A stretch of 33,288 bases of DNA from Halobacteriales archaeon QS_8_65_32. GTDB taxonomy: Archaea > Halobacteriota > Halobacteria > Halobacteriales > Halococcaceae. Position numbers and translations under genes: made by a program. The DNA lies in NCBI GenBank assembly GCA_003022925.1, contig PXRY01000068.1, positions 20,028-53,315 on the forward strand. Reading direction: 5' to 3'. How positions within the stretch are numbered: the stretch's first letter is position 1; each line of letters begins with the position of its first letter. The notes under the pieces were generated by a model. The model did no database searches. It was not told the origin of the DNA and saw nothing but the letters and a program-made list of their open reading frames with translations. Of this stretch, positions 7,964 through 15,625 are shown in pieces.

Positions 7964-8130
7964 CGACCCGTCGCCAACCGCCATTGGAAGTCCGTCACCG
8001 CCGGGAGCACGTCGTCGCCGGAACACCGGCCCTTCGGGGCGTCGACCGCGCCGGGAACGATCGCGCGGCATCGACGTTGCGCTCGCACCGATCCGTAACC
8101 CGAGTCACAGCCTCGGATCACGGATCACCG

Positions 8131-8210
8131 CCAACCACGATCGCCGTTTTCCGACCACGATCGCCGTTTTCCGACCACGATCGCCGTTTTCCGACCACGA
8201 TCGCCGCCTC
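8131..8210. repeat. 20-bp tandem repeat, four units
   Basis: Two exact copies of CCGACCACGATCGCCGTTTT (8151-8170, 8171-8190) are flanked by a first copy with one change (CCAACC start, 8131-8150) and a last copy ending GCCTC instead of GTTTT (8191-8210). The array ends about 50 bp before the TATA box of the CBS gene. Each unit holds the palindrome CGATCG. Confidence 0.95.
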
Positions 8211-8260
8211 CGACCAATGGAATACGCCAGGAGCGGCCTTAACCGTTTCTGACGTGGTTT

Positions 8261-8267
8261 TTTATTA
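8261..8267 (+). promoter_or_regulatory. TATA box of the CBS-domain gene
   Basis: TTTATTA centred at 8264, in a T-rich patch, lies 25 bp before the ATG at 8289. This is the spacing expected for a leaderless haloarchaeal transcript starting at the ATG. Confidence 0.7.
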
Positions 8268-8288
8268 CTGTGTGCGGTATCGGCACGC

Positions 8289-8939
8289 ATGAATGCCGAC
8301 ATAACGATCAGGGACGTGATGAGCCGGGAGTTCGTCGGGGTGAGCGAATCCGATCCGATATCCGAAACCGTCCGGCTCATGCTCGACGAGGACGCCGACT
8401 GTGCGGTCGTGCTCCGCGGCAGCGACCCGGTCGGGACGGTGACCGACCGCGACGTACTCTCGCTGGTGCTCGACGATGGGCGCGTGGAGACGGCGACGGT
8501 CGCCGACGCGATGGGCGAACGGACGGCGTCGGTTCGCTCCGACCAGGACCTGGTGGTAGCCATCGATCGACTCTCGGCGACGGCCGCCTCCCAACTCGTC
8601 GTGCTCGAAACCGGCAGCGACCGGCCGATCGGCCTGCTCACCTACCGTGACGTCGCGACGGCGCTCGCGTACTCGCTTGAGTCCGGCAGGGGCGTGTACG
8701 ACCACGACTACGAGGCCGACGACCCTGCAGTCGGTGCCGGCGGGTTCGAGGCATTCGAAGCGGGCGACGGACAGGACGCCGACCGGACCGATCCGATCGA
8801 TGGAGCCGATCGAACGAACCGAACGGATCGAACCGCCGACGACACCCTCCAGAGCATCTGTGAGTCCTGCGGGACGCTCTCGCACTCGCTGTCAGACGCC
8901 GACGGACAGCTGCTCTGTCCGGACTGTCGGGACGTGTAG
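8289..8939 (+). CDS. Two-CBS-domain protein with C-terminal zinc ribbon
   Basis: 216 residues. The first CBS domain (about 5-62) contains TIRDVMSREFVGVSESD and VGTVTDRDVLS; the second (about 70-130) contains TVADAMGERTASV and IGLLTYRDVATAL. The D-R-D and Y-R-D ends are typical of adenosyl-nucleotide-binding CBS pairs. A linker of about 60 acidic residues with repeated DRT units leads to a zinc ribbon, CESCG...CPDCRDV, with four Cys. This suggests an adenylate-sensing cytoplasmic regulator; the partner is unknown. The start is fixed by the TATA box 25 bp upstream. Confidence 0.88.
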   Translation: MNADITIRDVMSREFVGVSESDPISETVRLMLDEDADCAVVLRGSDPVGTVTDRDVLSLVLDDGRVETATVADAMGERTASVRSDQDLVVAIDRLSATAASQLVVLETGSDRPIGLLTYRDVATALAYSLESGRGVYDHDYEADDPAVGAGGFEAFEAGDGQDADRTDPIDGADRTNRTDRTADDTLQSICESCGTLSHSLSDADGQLLCPDCRDV

Positions 8940-9214
8940 CGTCGTCGCCGCGCTCCGTCTTTCATCCTGTCTCATCTCATCCCGCCCCATATCCGATCCG
9001 CTCGTCCGATCGTTCTCCTGGCTCCTTCGTACCCTCGTACCGTCAATTCCCTCGTCCGCTCGGTTCTTCGTCCGGAGTCGGTTCATCCGTGGCCGTTCGA
9101 GGCGAATCGGAGCCGTGTCGCTGCCGATACCGCGGACTCCTCGTCCGACCGGGCGTTACGCCGGCCCTTTTCCGGATACATTTATAACCCGTACCCCCAA
9201 ACCATCGGTCGGAC
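8940..9214. other. Pyrimidine-rich spacer with degenerate TCGTCCG words
   Basis: No gene is seen. The plus strand is C/T-rich, with repeated words such as TCGTCCG, CCTCGT and TTCGTCC between about 9000 and 9150. The T/C-rich start may act as a transcription end for the CBS gene. Confidence 0.5.
9180..9187 (+). promoter_or_regulatory. TATA box of the binding-protein gene
   Basis: ATTTATAA centred near 9184 lies about 31 bp before the ATG at 9215, giving a predicted leader of only a few bases. Confidence 0.75.
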
Positions 9215-10615
9215 ATGGCACGTGAGATCAAACGCCGTGACTTCCTCGCGGGAGCCGGCGCAGCGGGAATCGTCACAGCAGCCGGTTGCATCGGAAGCCC
9301 CGACGGTGGCGGTGGCGGTGGCAGTGGTAACGGCAGCGGGAACAACGGCAGCGGCGGCGGAGGCGGTGGCGGCAACGGGAGCGGTGGCGGCGGCGGTGGT
9401 GGTGGCGGGAGCGGCGGCGGGCCGGGATTACTCGTCGTCATTGGCTACCCCGAAAGCGGGATTCAGCTGTTCCGCGACTACTACAGCCGGAGTACGACTG
9501 ACGAGAACATCCTGGTTCCCGACGGCCTGCGCGACGGCGCGCTCCCGAACCAGGTCGGCAACGACATGAACAACGTCACTGGCACCGCGCCCGCAGCCGG
9601 CGGGCCGAACCAGCAGGCGTTCACCCAGATGTTTCAGAGCGAATACGGTGGGCCGCCGGGAGTCTTTACCTCCCAGTCGTACGACTCGGTCGCGACGCTG
9701 ATCCTAGCGAACGTCGCCGCCGGCGAGAACAGCGGGTCGGCGATCCAATCGCAGATGCGAAATATCGCCAACCCGCCGGGGATGGCCGTCGGGCCAAGCA
9801 ACTTCGTCGAAGGTGTCGAGGCGGTCGCGAACGGCGAGGACGTCGACTACCAGGGCGCGTCGAGCAGCGTGAACTTCGACGAGAACGGCGACCCGGCGTC
9901 GGCGGCCTATGCCATTTGGGAGTTCGCTCGCCAGCAAAACGACACCTCGACGGTCACGACCCAGACCTTCGAGGGCGACTCCCCCGAGGGCAGCGGTCCG
10001 TCAGCCGATTCCATTCCCGGCAGTAGCATGGACCGAACGGTGCAGGTCGGCATCTTGTTGCCCGAGACCGGCGACCTGGCGTCGGTCGGTGGGCCGATGA
10101 TCCAGGCAGCCCAGCTCCCGGTCAAGGAGGTCAACGACTCGGATCTGGGGCTTTCGGTGGACGCTCAGGTGCAAGACACCCAGACCCAGCCGGAAGCCGG
10201 CATCAGCGGCGCGGAAGCGCTCGTCAACGCCGGCGTGCCCGCAGTGTGTGGCACCGCCTCCTCGGGCGTGAACGTCCCCGTCTCCCAGCAGGTCCTCATC
10301 CCGAACCAGGTCGTCGGGTGTTCGCCCTCCAGTACGGCGCTCAACGTCACGAACTTGGAGGACGATGACTTCATCTTCCGGACCGCGCCGTCGGACTTCC
10401 TGCAGGGCCGCGTCATGGCCCAGGTCGGGTCCGATCGCCTGAGCACGTCGAACGCGGCGACGCTGTTCGTCAACAACGAGTACGGCCAGCAGCTTTCGAA
10501 CCGGTTCGCGGAGGTCTTCGAAAACGAGTTCGACGGGAGCGTCTCCCAACAGGTCGCGTTCAACATCGGGGAGTCCTCCTATACCTCGGTGATCGAGCAG
10601 GCGCTGTCGAGCTAA
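9215..10615 (+). CDS. LivK-type ABC substrate-binding lipoprotein with circularly permuted order
   Basis: 466 residues. The Tat lipoprotein signal has R7-R8 (KRRDFLAGAG) and a lipobox TAAGC with Cys25. A Gly/Ser/Asn linker follows (about 31-70). Residues 71-256 then read LLVVIGYPESGIQLFRDYYS...FTSQSYDSVATLILA...YQGASSSVNFDENGD, which in the type I periplasmic-binding family is the second half. Residues 274-466 read TVQVGILLPETGDLASVGGP...CGTASSGVNVP...ESSYTSVIEQALSS, the family's first half. The stop comes after ALSS, where LLVVIGYPES would normally continue. Total content equals one complete domain, so this is a permutation, not a fusion of two. The two halves are joined in frame by a short Ser/Gly/Pro stretch. 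The ligand is probably an amino acid, by analogy and by the neighbouring liv operon, which converges with this gene. Confidence 0.88.
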   Translation: MAREIKRRDFLAGAGAAGIVTAAGCIGSPDGGGGGGSGNGSGNNGSGGGGGGGNGSGGGGGGGGGSGGGPGLLVVIGYPESGIQLFRDYYSRSTTDENILVPDGLRDGALPNQVGNDMNNVTGTAPAAGGPNQQAFTQMFQSEYGGPPGVFTSQSYDSVATLILANVAAGENSGSAIQSQMRNIANPPGMAVGPSNFVEGVEAVANGEDVDYQGASSSVNFDENGDPASAAYAIWEFARQQNDTSTVTTQTFEGDSPEGSGPSADSIPGSSMDRTVQVGILLPETGDLASVGGPMIQAAQLPVKEVNDSDLGLSVDAQVQDTQTQPEAGISGAEALVNAGVPAVCGTASSGVNVPVSQQVLIPNQVVGCSPSSTALNVTNLEDDDFIFRTAPSDFLQGRVMAQVGSDRLSTSNAATLFVNNEYGQQLSNRFAEVFENEFDGSVSQQVAFNIGESSYTSVIEQALSS

Positions 10616-10775
10616 CGGCCGAATCGAGCCCTCATTCTCGCTCTCGCTCCCGTTCCCTCTTCCTTTCTTTCGATCGCTGCGAACTGCGAGCCGCGGCTGC
10701 GATACGCTACGTTCTGGGCGACATCGATCGGGCGGAGCGCAGAAGCGCGGAGTGCCAGCGAACCGGCCAACCGGC
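10616..10775. other. Convergent spacer with T/C-rich end-of-transcription region
   Basis: The gap between the binding-protein and livF stop codons. On the plus strand it has a C/T-rich run around 10633-10672 (CTCTTCCTTTCTTTC) that could end transcription of the binding-protein gene. No stem-loop terminator is seen. Confidence 0.4.
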
Positions 10776-11645
10776 TCAGCCGCCGAGGAACTCTCGGCGA
10801 ACCTCCTCGTCGTTGAGCAGCGCTCGCCCGGAGTCGACGAAGCGATTTCTGCCCTGGACGAACACGTACCCGCGATTGCACCGCCGGAGGGCTTCTTTCG
10901 CGTTCTGTTCGACCATGAGGATCGCCGTACCGCTTGCGTTAATTTCGTCGATCTTATCGAACATTTCATCCACCAGATCGGGTGCCAACCCGGCGGAAGG
11001 CTCGTCGAGAAGCAAGAGATCGGGCTCTAACATGAGCGCCCGGCCCATCGCAAGCATCTGGCGCTGGCCGCCGCTCATGGTGCCGGCCTCCTGGTCGCGA
11101 CGTTCATCGAGGATCGGAAAGCGCTCGTAGACCTCCGCGAGCGCGCCTTCGGGCACGTCGTCCAGGATGTACGCACCCATCGCCAGGTTCTCGGCGACCG
11201 AGAGGCTCGTAAAGATGTTCTCGTTCTGGGGGACGTACCCGAGTCCCTCGTGGATGATCTCCTCGGGGTTGCGGCCGGTGATGTCCGTCCCGCCGAACGT
11301 GACCGATCCGCCCATGTACGTCGTGAGCCCGAAGACTGACTTCATGACGGTGGATTTGCCTGCCCCGTTGGGACCGACGATGGTGACGTACTCCCCGTCC
11401 GCGACGTCCAACTGGACGTCGTAGAGGATCTGGAGATCGCCGTAGCCCGCGTCCAGGTTCCGCACCGCTAACAGCGATTCGTCGGCGTCCATCCGGGGCG
11501 TCTCGGGGCCGGACGCCGCGTCCCGCTCGCCTGCATCCCGCTTGCCCGCGTCCCGCCCGTCCCGTTCGGCATCGGCGTCGGCTTCGACCTCGGCCTCCGC
11601 CTCCGTCCCCGTTTTGCGGCTCCCGGCCGGTTCGCTCTCGCTCAT
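10776..11645 (-). CDS. livF: Branched-chain amino-acid-type ABC transporter ATP-binding protein LivF
   Basis: 289 residues. After an acidic Ala/Glu/Asp-rich N-terminal extension of about 55 residues come Walker A (GPNGAGKST, 91-99), the Q-loop region YVPQNENIF, the ABC signature MSGGQRQ and Walker B LLLLDEPSAGLAP, then the switch His region replaced by VEQN as is typical of LivF. The ATG at 11645 overlaps the livG stop by ATGA, so it is chosen over longer readings; an internal ATG before DADESLL would remove the extension. It is the last gene of the livHMGF operon and supplies one of the two cytoplasmic ATPases. Confidence 0.92.
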   Translation of the reverse strand: MSESEPAGSRKTGTEAEAEVEADADAERDGRDAGKRDAGERDAASGPETPRMDADESLLAVRNLDAGYGDLQILYDVQLDVADGEYVTIVGPNGAGKSTVMKSVFGLTTYMGGSVTFGGTDITGRNPEEIIHEGLGYVPQNENIFTSLSVAENLAMGAYILDDVPEGALAEVYERFPILDERRDQEAGTMSGGQRQMLAMGRALMLEPDLLLLDEPSAGLAPDLVDEMFDKIDEINASGTAILMVEQNAKEALRRCNRGYVFVQGRNRFVDSGRALLNDEEVRREFLGG

Positions 11646-12778
11646 ACGTTCCCTCCGAGGTAGGCGTCGATGACCTGCTCGTCCTCCAAGATCGCTTCCG
11701 GGCTGTCGTCGGCGAGCACTCTGCCTTGATGCATCACGATCACGCGCTCGCAGTTGTCCATGATCAGGTCCATGTCGTGTTCGACGATGAGGAACGTGTA
11801 GCCCTGCTCGCGGAGGTCGTGGATGTGGCGCAGTAGTTTCTTTTCTAACGTCGGGTTCACGCCGGCGAAGGGCTCGTCGAGCAACAGCATTTCGGGCTCG
11901 GTCGAGAGCGCGCGCGCGAACTCCAGTAACTTGCGCTGACCGCCGGAGAGGTTGCCGGCGTCCTCGTGAGCGAGATGGTCGATGTCGAAGAAATCGAGCG
12001 TGTCCCACGCGCGGGTGAGGAGTTCCTCCTCTTCGGTGTGGATGCGGCCGCGAACGAACGGCAGCACCGATCGCCACAGCGACTCGCCGGATTGGTGCTG
12101 GGGGGCGAGCATGACGTTTTCGAGCACGGTCATATCGGCGAGCTGGCGGGCGATCTGGAACGTTCGAACGAGCCCCTTTCGAGCGACCCGATGGGGGGAA
12201 AGTCCTGTGACATCCTCGTCGTTGAAGTACACCTGACCGGCGTCGGGAGAAATCGCGCCCGTGATGAGGTTGAACGTCGTGGATTTGCCCGCGCCGTTCG
12301 GCCCGATGAGGCCCGTCAGCGAGCCGGCTTCGACGTCGAAGCTCGCGCCGTCGACGGCCGTGATTCCCCTGAAGCTCTTCCGTAAGTTCTCGACCCGTAG
12401 CGGGGTTTCGGTCGGCGACGCCTGTTCGGAGGCCGCCACCGGCCCGGTGTCGGCTCGCCCGTCGCTCCGATCCTCGGTGTCCGTTCTTCCCTCGGCCGCG
12501 GACGCGTCGGCCGTCGAACCTCGGGAACCGGCGGCCGTCGCGCCGCTCGCCTCCGCACGGCCCGCCTCGGCGTCGAGATCGTCCCCGTTCCGAGCGGCGA
12601 CGTCGGCGTCCGGTTCCGTTCTCGCCGCCGGCTCGGCTTCGGTCGTCGTCCCGGCTTCGGCCGCCGTCCCGCCGTCGGCGCTCGCGTCGGTTTCGCTTTC
12701 GCTTCCAGCGTCCGTCCCCGTTTCCGAACCGCTCTCGTGTCGGGTCTCGCCCCCGGTCCCCGTCTCGGTCTCACTCAT
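11642..12778 (-). CDS. livG: Branched-chain amino-acid-type ABC transporter ATP-binding protein LivG
   Basis: 378 residues, about 125 longer than usual LivG because of an acidic low-complexity N-terminus (Glu/Asp/Thr/Ser/Ala/Gly). The ATPase domain starts near residue 127 (LRVENLRKSFRGITAVDGAS), with Walker A GPNGAGKST (159-167), signature LSGGQRKLLEFARAL, Walker B MLLLDEPFAGVNP and switch VEHDMDLI. It partners with LivF under the LivH/LivM permeases. The ATG at 12778 overlaps the livM stop by eight bases. The extension contains degenerate repeats at DNA level and is probably a disordered halophilic tail. Confidence 0.92.
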   Translation of the reverse strand: MSETETGTGGETRHESGSETGTDAGSESETDASADGGTAAEAGTTTEAEPAARTEPDADVAARNGDDLDAEAGRAEASGATAAGSRGSTADASAAEGRTDTEDRSDGRADTGPVAASEQASPTETPLRVENLRKSFRGITAVDGASFDVEAGSLTGLIGPNGAGKSTTFNLITGAISPDAGQVYFNDEDVTGLSPHRVARKGLVRTFQIARQLADMTVLENVMLAPQHQSGESLWRSVLPFVRGRIHTEEEELLTRAWDTLDFFDIDHLAHEDAGNLSGGQRKLLEFARALSTEPEMLLLDEPFAGVNPTLEKKLLRHIHDLREQGYTFLIVEHDMDLIMDNCERVIVMHQGRVLADDSPEAILEDEQVIDAYLGGNV

Positions 12779-14252
12779 CGCGGGTCCCCCCGTCGGCCGC
12801 CGCTCGCGGCGTCGACTCCGTTCCCCTGGACTCGGGCCGACGCCGGAGATCGATCGAGGAGGCGACCTCGGTTCGGTGGCCCATTAGCCCCTCCGGTCGG
12901 TTCTGTATGATCCAGACGAGCACGACGCCCATGATCACGAGCCGTAGCGTCGCCATGTTGTCGAGCGTAAACGCGATCAGGGGAACGACGTCGAGCGTCG
13001 AAAGCGCCGCGAACGCCTCGCCGAACGTGTTCGGCGCGTTCCCGACGGGAAAGACCCTGACGACGAGGTTTCTGAAATACAGCGGGCCCTCGAACAACAC
13101 CGCGGCGAAGACCGCCCCCCCGATCACGCTGCCGGTGTTCGAGCCCGCGCCGCCGATGATGAGCGCGATCCAGATGAAGAAGGTGAGCTTGGGTTTGAAC
13201 GACAGCGGCGTGAGCGCGCCCTGGCCCATATACCAGAGGATTCCTCCCAGTCCCATGAGCGCACAACCGAGCATGAACGACTTGATCTTGAACAGGTCGG
13301 TGTTCTTTCCGAGCGAACCCGTCGCGTCCTCGTCCTCGCGGATCGCTTTGAGCACTCGGCCGAAGGGCGATTCACCCGTTCGCTTGAGCAGCCAGTAGAA
13401 CCCGGCAACGGCGATCATGAGCAGTGCCGAGTACGCGAACTGATCGACGACGGGTTTGGGGTTGCTCGGGATGATCGTGCCGACGAGATCAACGAGCCCG
13501 CCGTACGGGCCGGCGAGCGCGAGGAAATCGAGCAGTTCGGTGAGCGGGTCGCCGTAATTCAGGATGAGGCCGCTGCCGCCGCCGGTGCCGAGTTCCGCGC
13601 CGAAGACGGTGAATTCCTGAAACTGCCCGGACATGTAAATGAAGCGGACTATCTCGCTCATCGCAATGGTAACAATCGCGAGGTAGTCGGCACGCAACCG
13701 CAGTGCGGGCAGGGCAACGACCAGTCCCAAGAGTGCAGCGACGGCTACGCCGGCAACAACGCCGACCCAGATCGGCAGGCCGAGCCCGGAAACCCCCGCC
13801 GCGCCGCCAGTGCTGGCGGGCTTCGAGACCATCGCCATCGTGTACATACCGACGGCCATGAAGCCCGCGATCCCGATGTTGAACAGACCGGTGTACCCCC
13901 AGTGGAGGTTGAGCGCGAGCGCGAGCATCGAGAACACCCCGATGAGAAAGGTCAGCCGGGCGATAACGTTAATGAGTCCGCGGACCTCGAAGCCGAGCGC
14001 GAGCCCGGTGATCAGGTACGCGAAATAAATCCCCCCAATGACGGCGAGGATGACCGTGATGTCGCGGTCGAACAGCCGGCCCAGGAAGTCGCCGGCCTGA
14101 TTCTCGTTGGCCCGGTTCTCGCTGGTACGGTTCTCGCTGGTACGGTTTCCGCCGGCGTCGCTGCCGTTCGCACCGCCGTCGCTCGCGAAGGCGTTCGTGG
14201 TCGTATCCGGGTCGTTCGGGTCGTCCGCGGTAGTGTTCGGGTCGGCGCTCAT
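12771..14252 (-). CDS. livM: Branched-chain amino-acid-type ABC transporter permease LivM
   Basis: 493 residues from the ATG at 14252, which overlaps the livH stop by ATGA. The first 55 residues are a hydrophilic Asp/Asn/Thr region with repeated NRTSE/NRANE pentapeptides. Multiple membrane helices follow, beginning at DITVILAVIGGIYFAYLI. Family motifs include LNLHWGYTGLFNIGIAGFMA and FGRVLKAIREDEDATGSLG, the cytoplasmic loop that contacts the ATPase. The tail after NRPEGLMG is charged and extended. It forms the heterodimeric translocation channel with LivH. Confidence 0.92.
   Translation of the reverse strand: MSADPNTTADDPNDPDTTTNAFASDGGANGSDAGGNRTSENRTSENRANENQAGDFLGRLFDRDITVILAVIGGIYFAYLITGLALGFEVRGLINVIARLTFLIGVFSMLALALNLHWGYTGLFNIGIAGFMAVGMYTMAMVSKPASTGGAAGVSGLGLPIWVGVVAGVAVAALLGLVVALPALRLRADYLAIVTIAMSEIVRFIYMSGQFQEFTVFGAELGTGGGSGLILNYGDPLTELLDFLALAGPYGGLVDLVGTIIPSNPKPVVDQFAYSALLMIAVAGFYWLLKRTGESPFGRVLKAIREDEDATGSLGKNTDLFKIKSFMLGCALMGLGGILWYMGQGALTPLSFKPKLTFFIWIALIIGGAGSNTGSVIGGAVFAAVLFEGPLYFRNLVVRVFPVGNAPNTFGEAFAALSTLDVVPLIAFTLDNMATLRLVIMGVVLVWIIQNRPEGLMGHRTEVASSIDLRRRPESRGTESTPRAAADGGTRDE
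14101..14145. repeat. 15-bp tandem repeat within livM
   Basis: Three units: TTCTCGTTGGCCCGG, then two exact copies of TTCTCGCTGGTACGG. On the minus strand they encode the pentapeptides NRTSE, NRTSE and NRANE in the hydrophilic N-terminus of LivM. Confidence 0.9.
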
Positions 14253-15361
14253 GCCGTTGACCTCCCGCTGAACAGCCCCTCGGGACGGAACAGCAAGACG
14301 AGAATCATCACGAGAAACGCCGCCGCCCGCGCGAAGTCCGACGGTATCCACAGCACCGAAAGCGAGTTCGTGAGCCCGATGATGAGCCCGCCGAGGATCG
14401 CGCCGTAGACCGATCCGATCCCGCCCAAGATCACCGCCGCGAACACGAGCAGCAGGAGCAACCACCCGTCGTTGAACCCCAGCGTCCCTTTCCAGAGAAC
14501 GAACATGTAGCCCGCGATGCCGGTGAGCGCGCCGCCGATGACCCACGTGGCGTTCACGACCCGTTCGGTCGGGATGCCCGTTACCTTCGCCAAGTCCTCG
14601 TTGTCGGCCATTGCCCGCATGGCGGTGCCGAGTTTCGTCCGCTGGAGCAGGCCGTGTACGCCGGCCATTAGTCCAACAGCGATGACCAACAGAGTAGCGT
14701 CGTGGGCGCTGACGGCGACGAAGCCATCGAGGAGGTAGCCCTGGATCTCGGGGACGCCGCCGGCGCCGGTGACCCCACGGTTCTCGGTCGTGAAGACGAA
14801 CGCGATCAGGTAGCGCAGCGCGAAGGCAACTCCGACCGAGGCGATCAGCAGCGAAATGCCGCTTTGATCGCGCATCGGCTTGTAGACGAGGCGATCGATG
14901 GCCAGCGCGAGCACCACCGTAAAGAGGCCGGCAATCACGAGTCCGCCGACGATCGCGATCGGGGTCTGGGTGGCTCCGATGCCGAGTGCGCCGCCGAAGA
15001 CCGACCCGCCGGCACCGACGAGCAGTAACGAACCGATGTCGGCGCGGCCGAGGCCCGCAAGCAGGTACGTCACCGCCCAGCCCGAGAAGGCTCCGCTCGT
15101 AATGTAGTCGCCGTGGGCGAAGTTCGCAAAGCTCAGAATGCTGTAGGTCATCGAGAGGCCGATCCCCGCCAGGCCGACGACGAGCCCCTGCATGAGCCCG
15201 TCCCAGACCAGCGTGGCGACCGCCGAGACCGCGATCCGTCCGGTTGCGAGCCCGCCGACGAAGTCGACGATCAAGAGCACCCCGAACAGGCCAACGACGA
15301 GCGCAAGCGGGCGGTCGATAACGAACCGCCGTCCTTCCGAATACGTGTCTGCTATTCCCAT
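14249..15361 (-). CDS. livH: Branched-chain amino-acid-type ABC transporter permease LivH
   Basis: 370 residues from the ATG at 15361 (MGIADTYSEGRRF); longer readings would start in the promoter region. It shows many hydrophobic helices and the LivH motifs GLAGIGLSMTYSILSFANFAHGD (given here in parts: GLSMTYSILSF, NFAHGD), KLGTAMRAMADNEDLA as the ATPase-contact loop, and AAVILGGIGSVYGAILGG. It is the first gene of the livHMGF operon, in which every junction overlaps by 4 or 8 bases. A TATA-like CTTTATT lies about 41 bp upstream. The binding protein is encoded downstream and convergently, not in this operon. Confidence 0.92.
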   Translation of the reverse strand: MGIADTYSEGRRFVIDRPLALVVGLFGVLLIVDFVGGLATGRIAVSAVATLVWDGLMQGLVVGLAGIGLSMTYSILSFANFAHGDYITSGAFSGWAVTYLLAGLGRADIGSLLLVGAGGSVFGGALGIGATQTPIAIVGGLVIAGLFTVVLALAIDRLVYKPMRDQSGISLLIASVGVAFALRYLIAFVFTTENRGVTGAGGVPEIQGYLLDGFVAVSAHDATLLVIAVGLMAGVHGLLQRTKLGTAMRAMADNEDLAKVTGIPTERVVNATWVIGGALTGIAGYMFVLWKGTLGFNDGWLLLLLVFAAVILGGIGSVYGAILGGLIIGLTNSLSVLWIPSDFARAAAFLVMILVLLFRPEGLFSGRSTA

Positions 15362-15398
15362 TGTTGCCACACTGTACCGAGAACGGTCGGCGCGAATG

Positions 15399-15405
15399 AA
15401 TAAAG
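15399..15405 (-). promoter_or_regulatory. Probable TATA box of the liv operon
   Basis: CTTTATT on the minus strand, centred at 15402. A start of transcription about 26 bp on would leave a leader of roughly 15 bases before livH. Confidence 0.55.
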
Positions 15406-15625
15406 CTTCGCCGCCACACGGCGGGTTGAGCCCGTATGCGAACCGCGGGTTCGACGCGGGAACCAACCCCCGACGTGAGGACACGACGGCGACTCCTAGC
15501 AGCACCGGCTATCCGTGTGTGACTCGAAGTCGGCCGCCACGATCGGACGACCGAGCAGCCGGATCGCCGAACCGTCGGATCGCCGGACAGAAAGGGATTT
15601 GACAGGGCACGCCGGAGTCGGGACA

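Larger units (their letters stand above)
7964..8288. other. Intergenic stretch with 20-bp tandem repeat and promoter
   Basis: No gene is seen in these 325 bases. They contain a four-unit 20-bp tandem repeat (8131-8210) and, 25 bp before the CBS gene, a TATA box. The first 150 bases are GC-rich with nothing distinctive. Confidence 0.6.

Noticed and set aside
8131-8210. CRISPR array
   Set aside because: The 20-bp units are directly adjacent with no unique spacers, and no cas genes are present.
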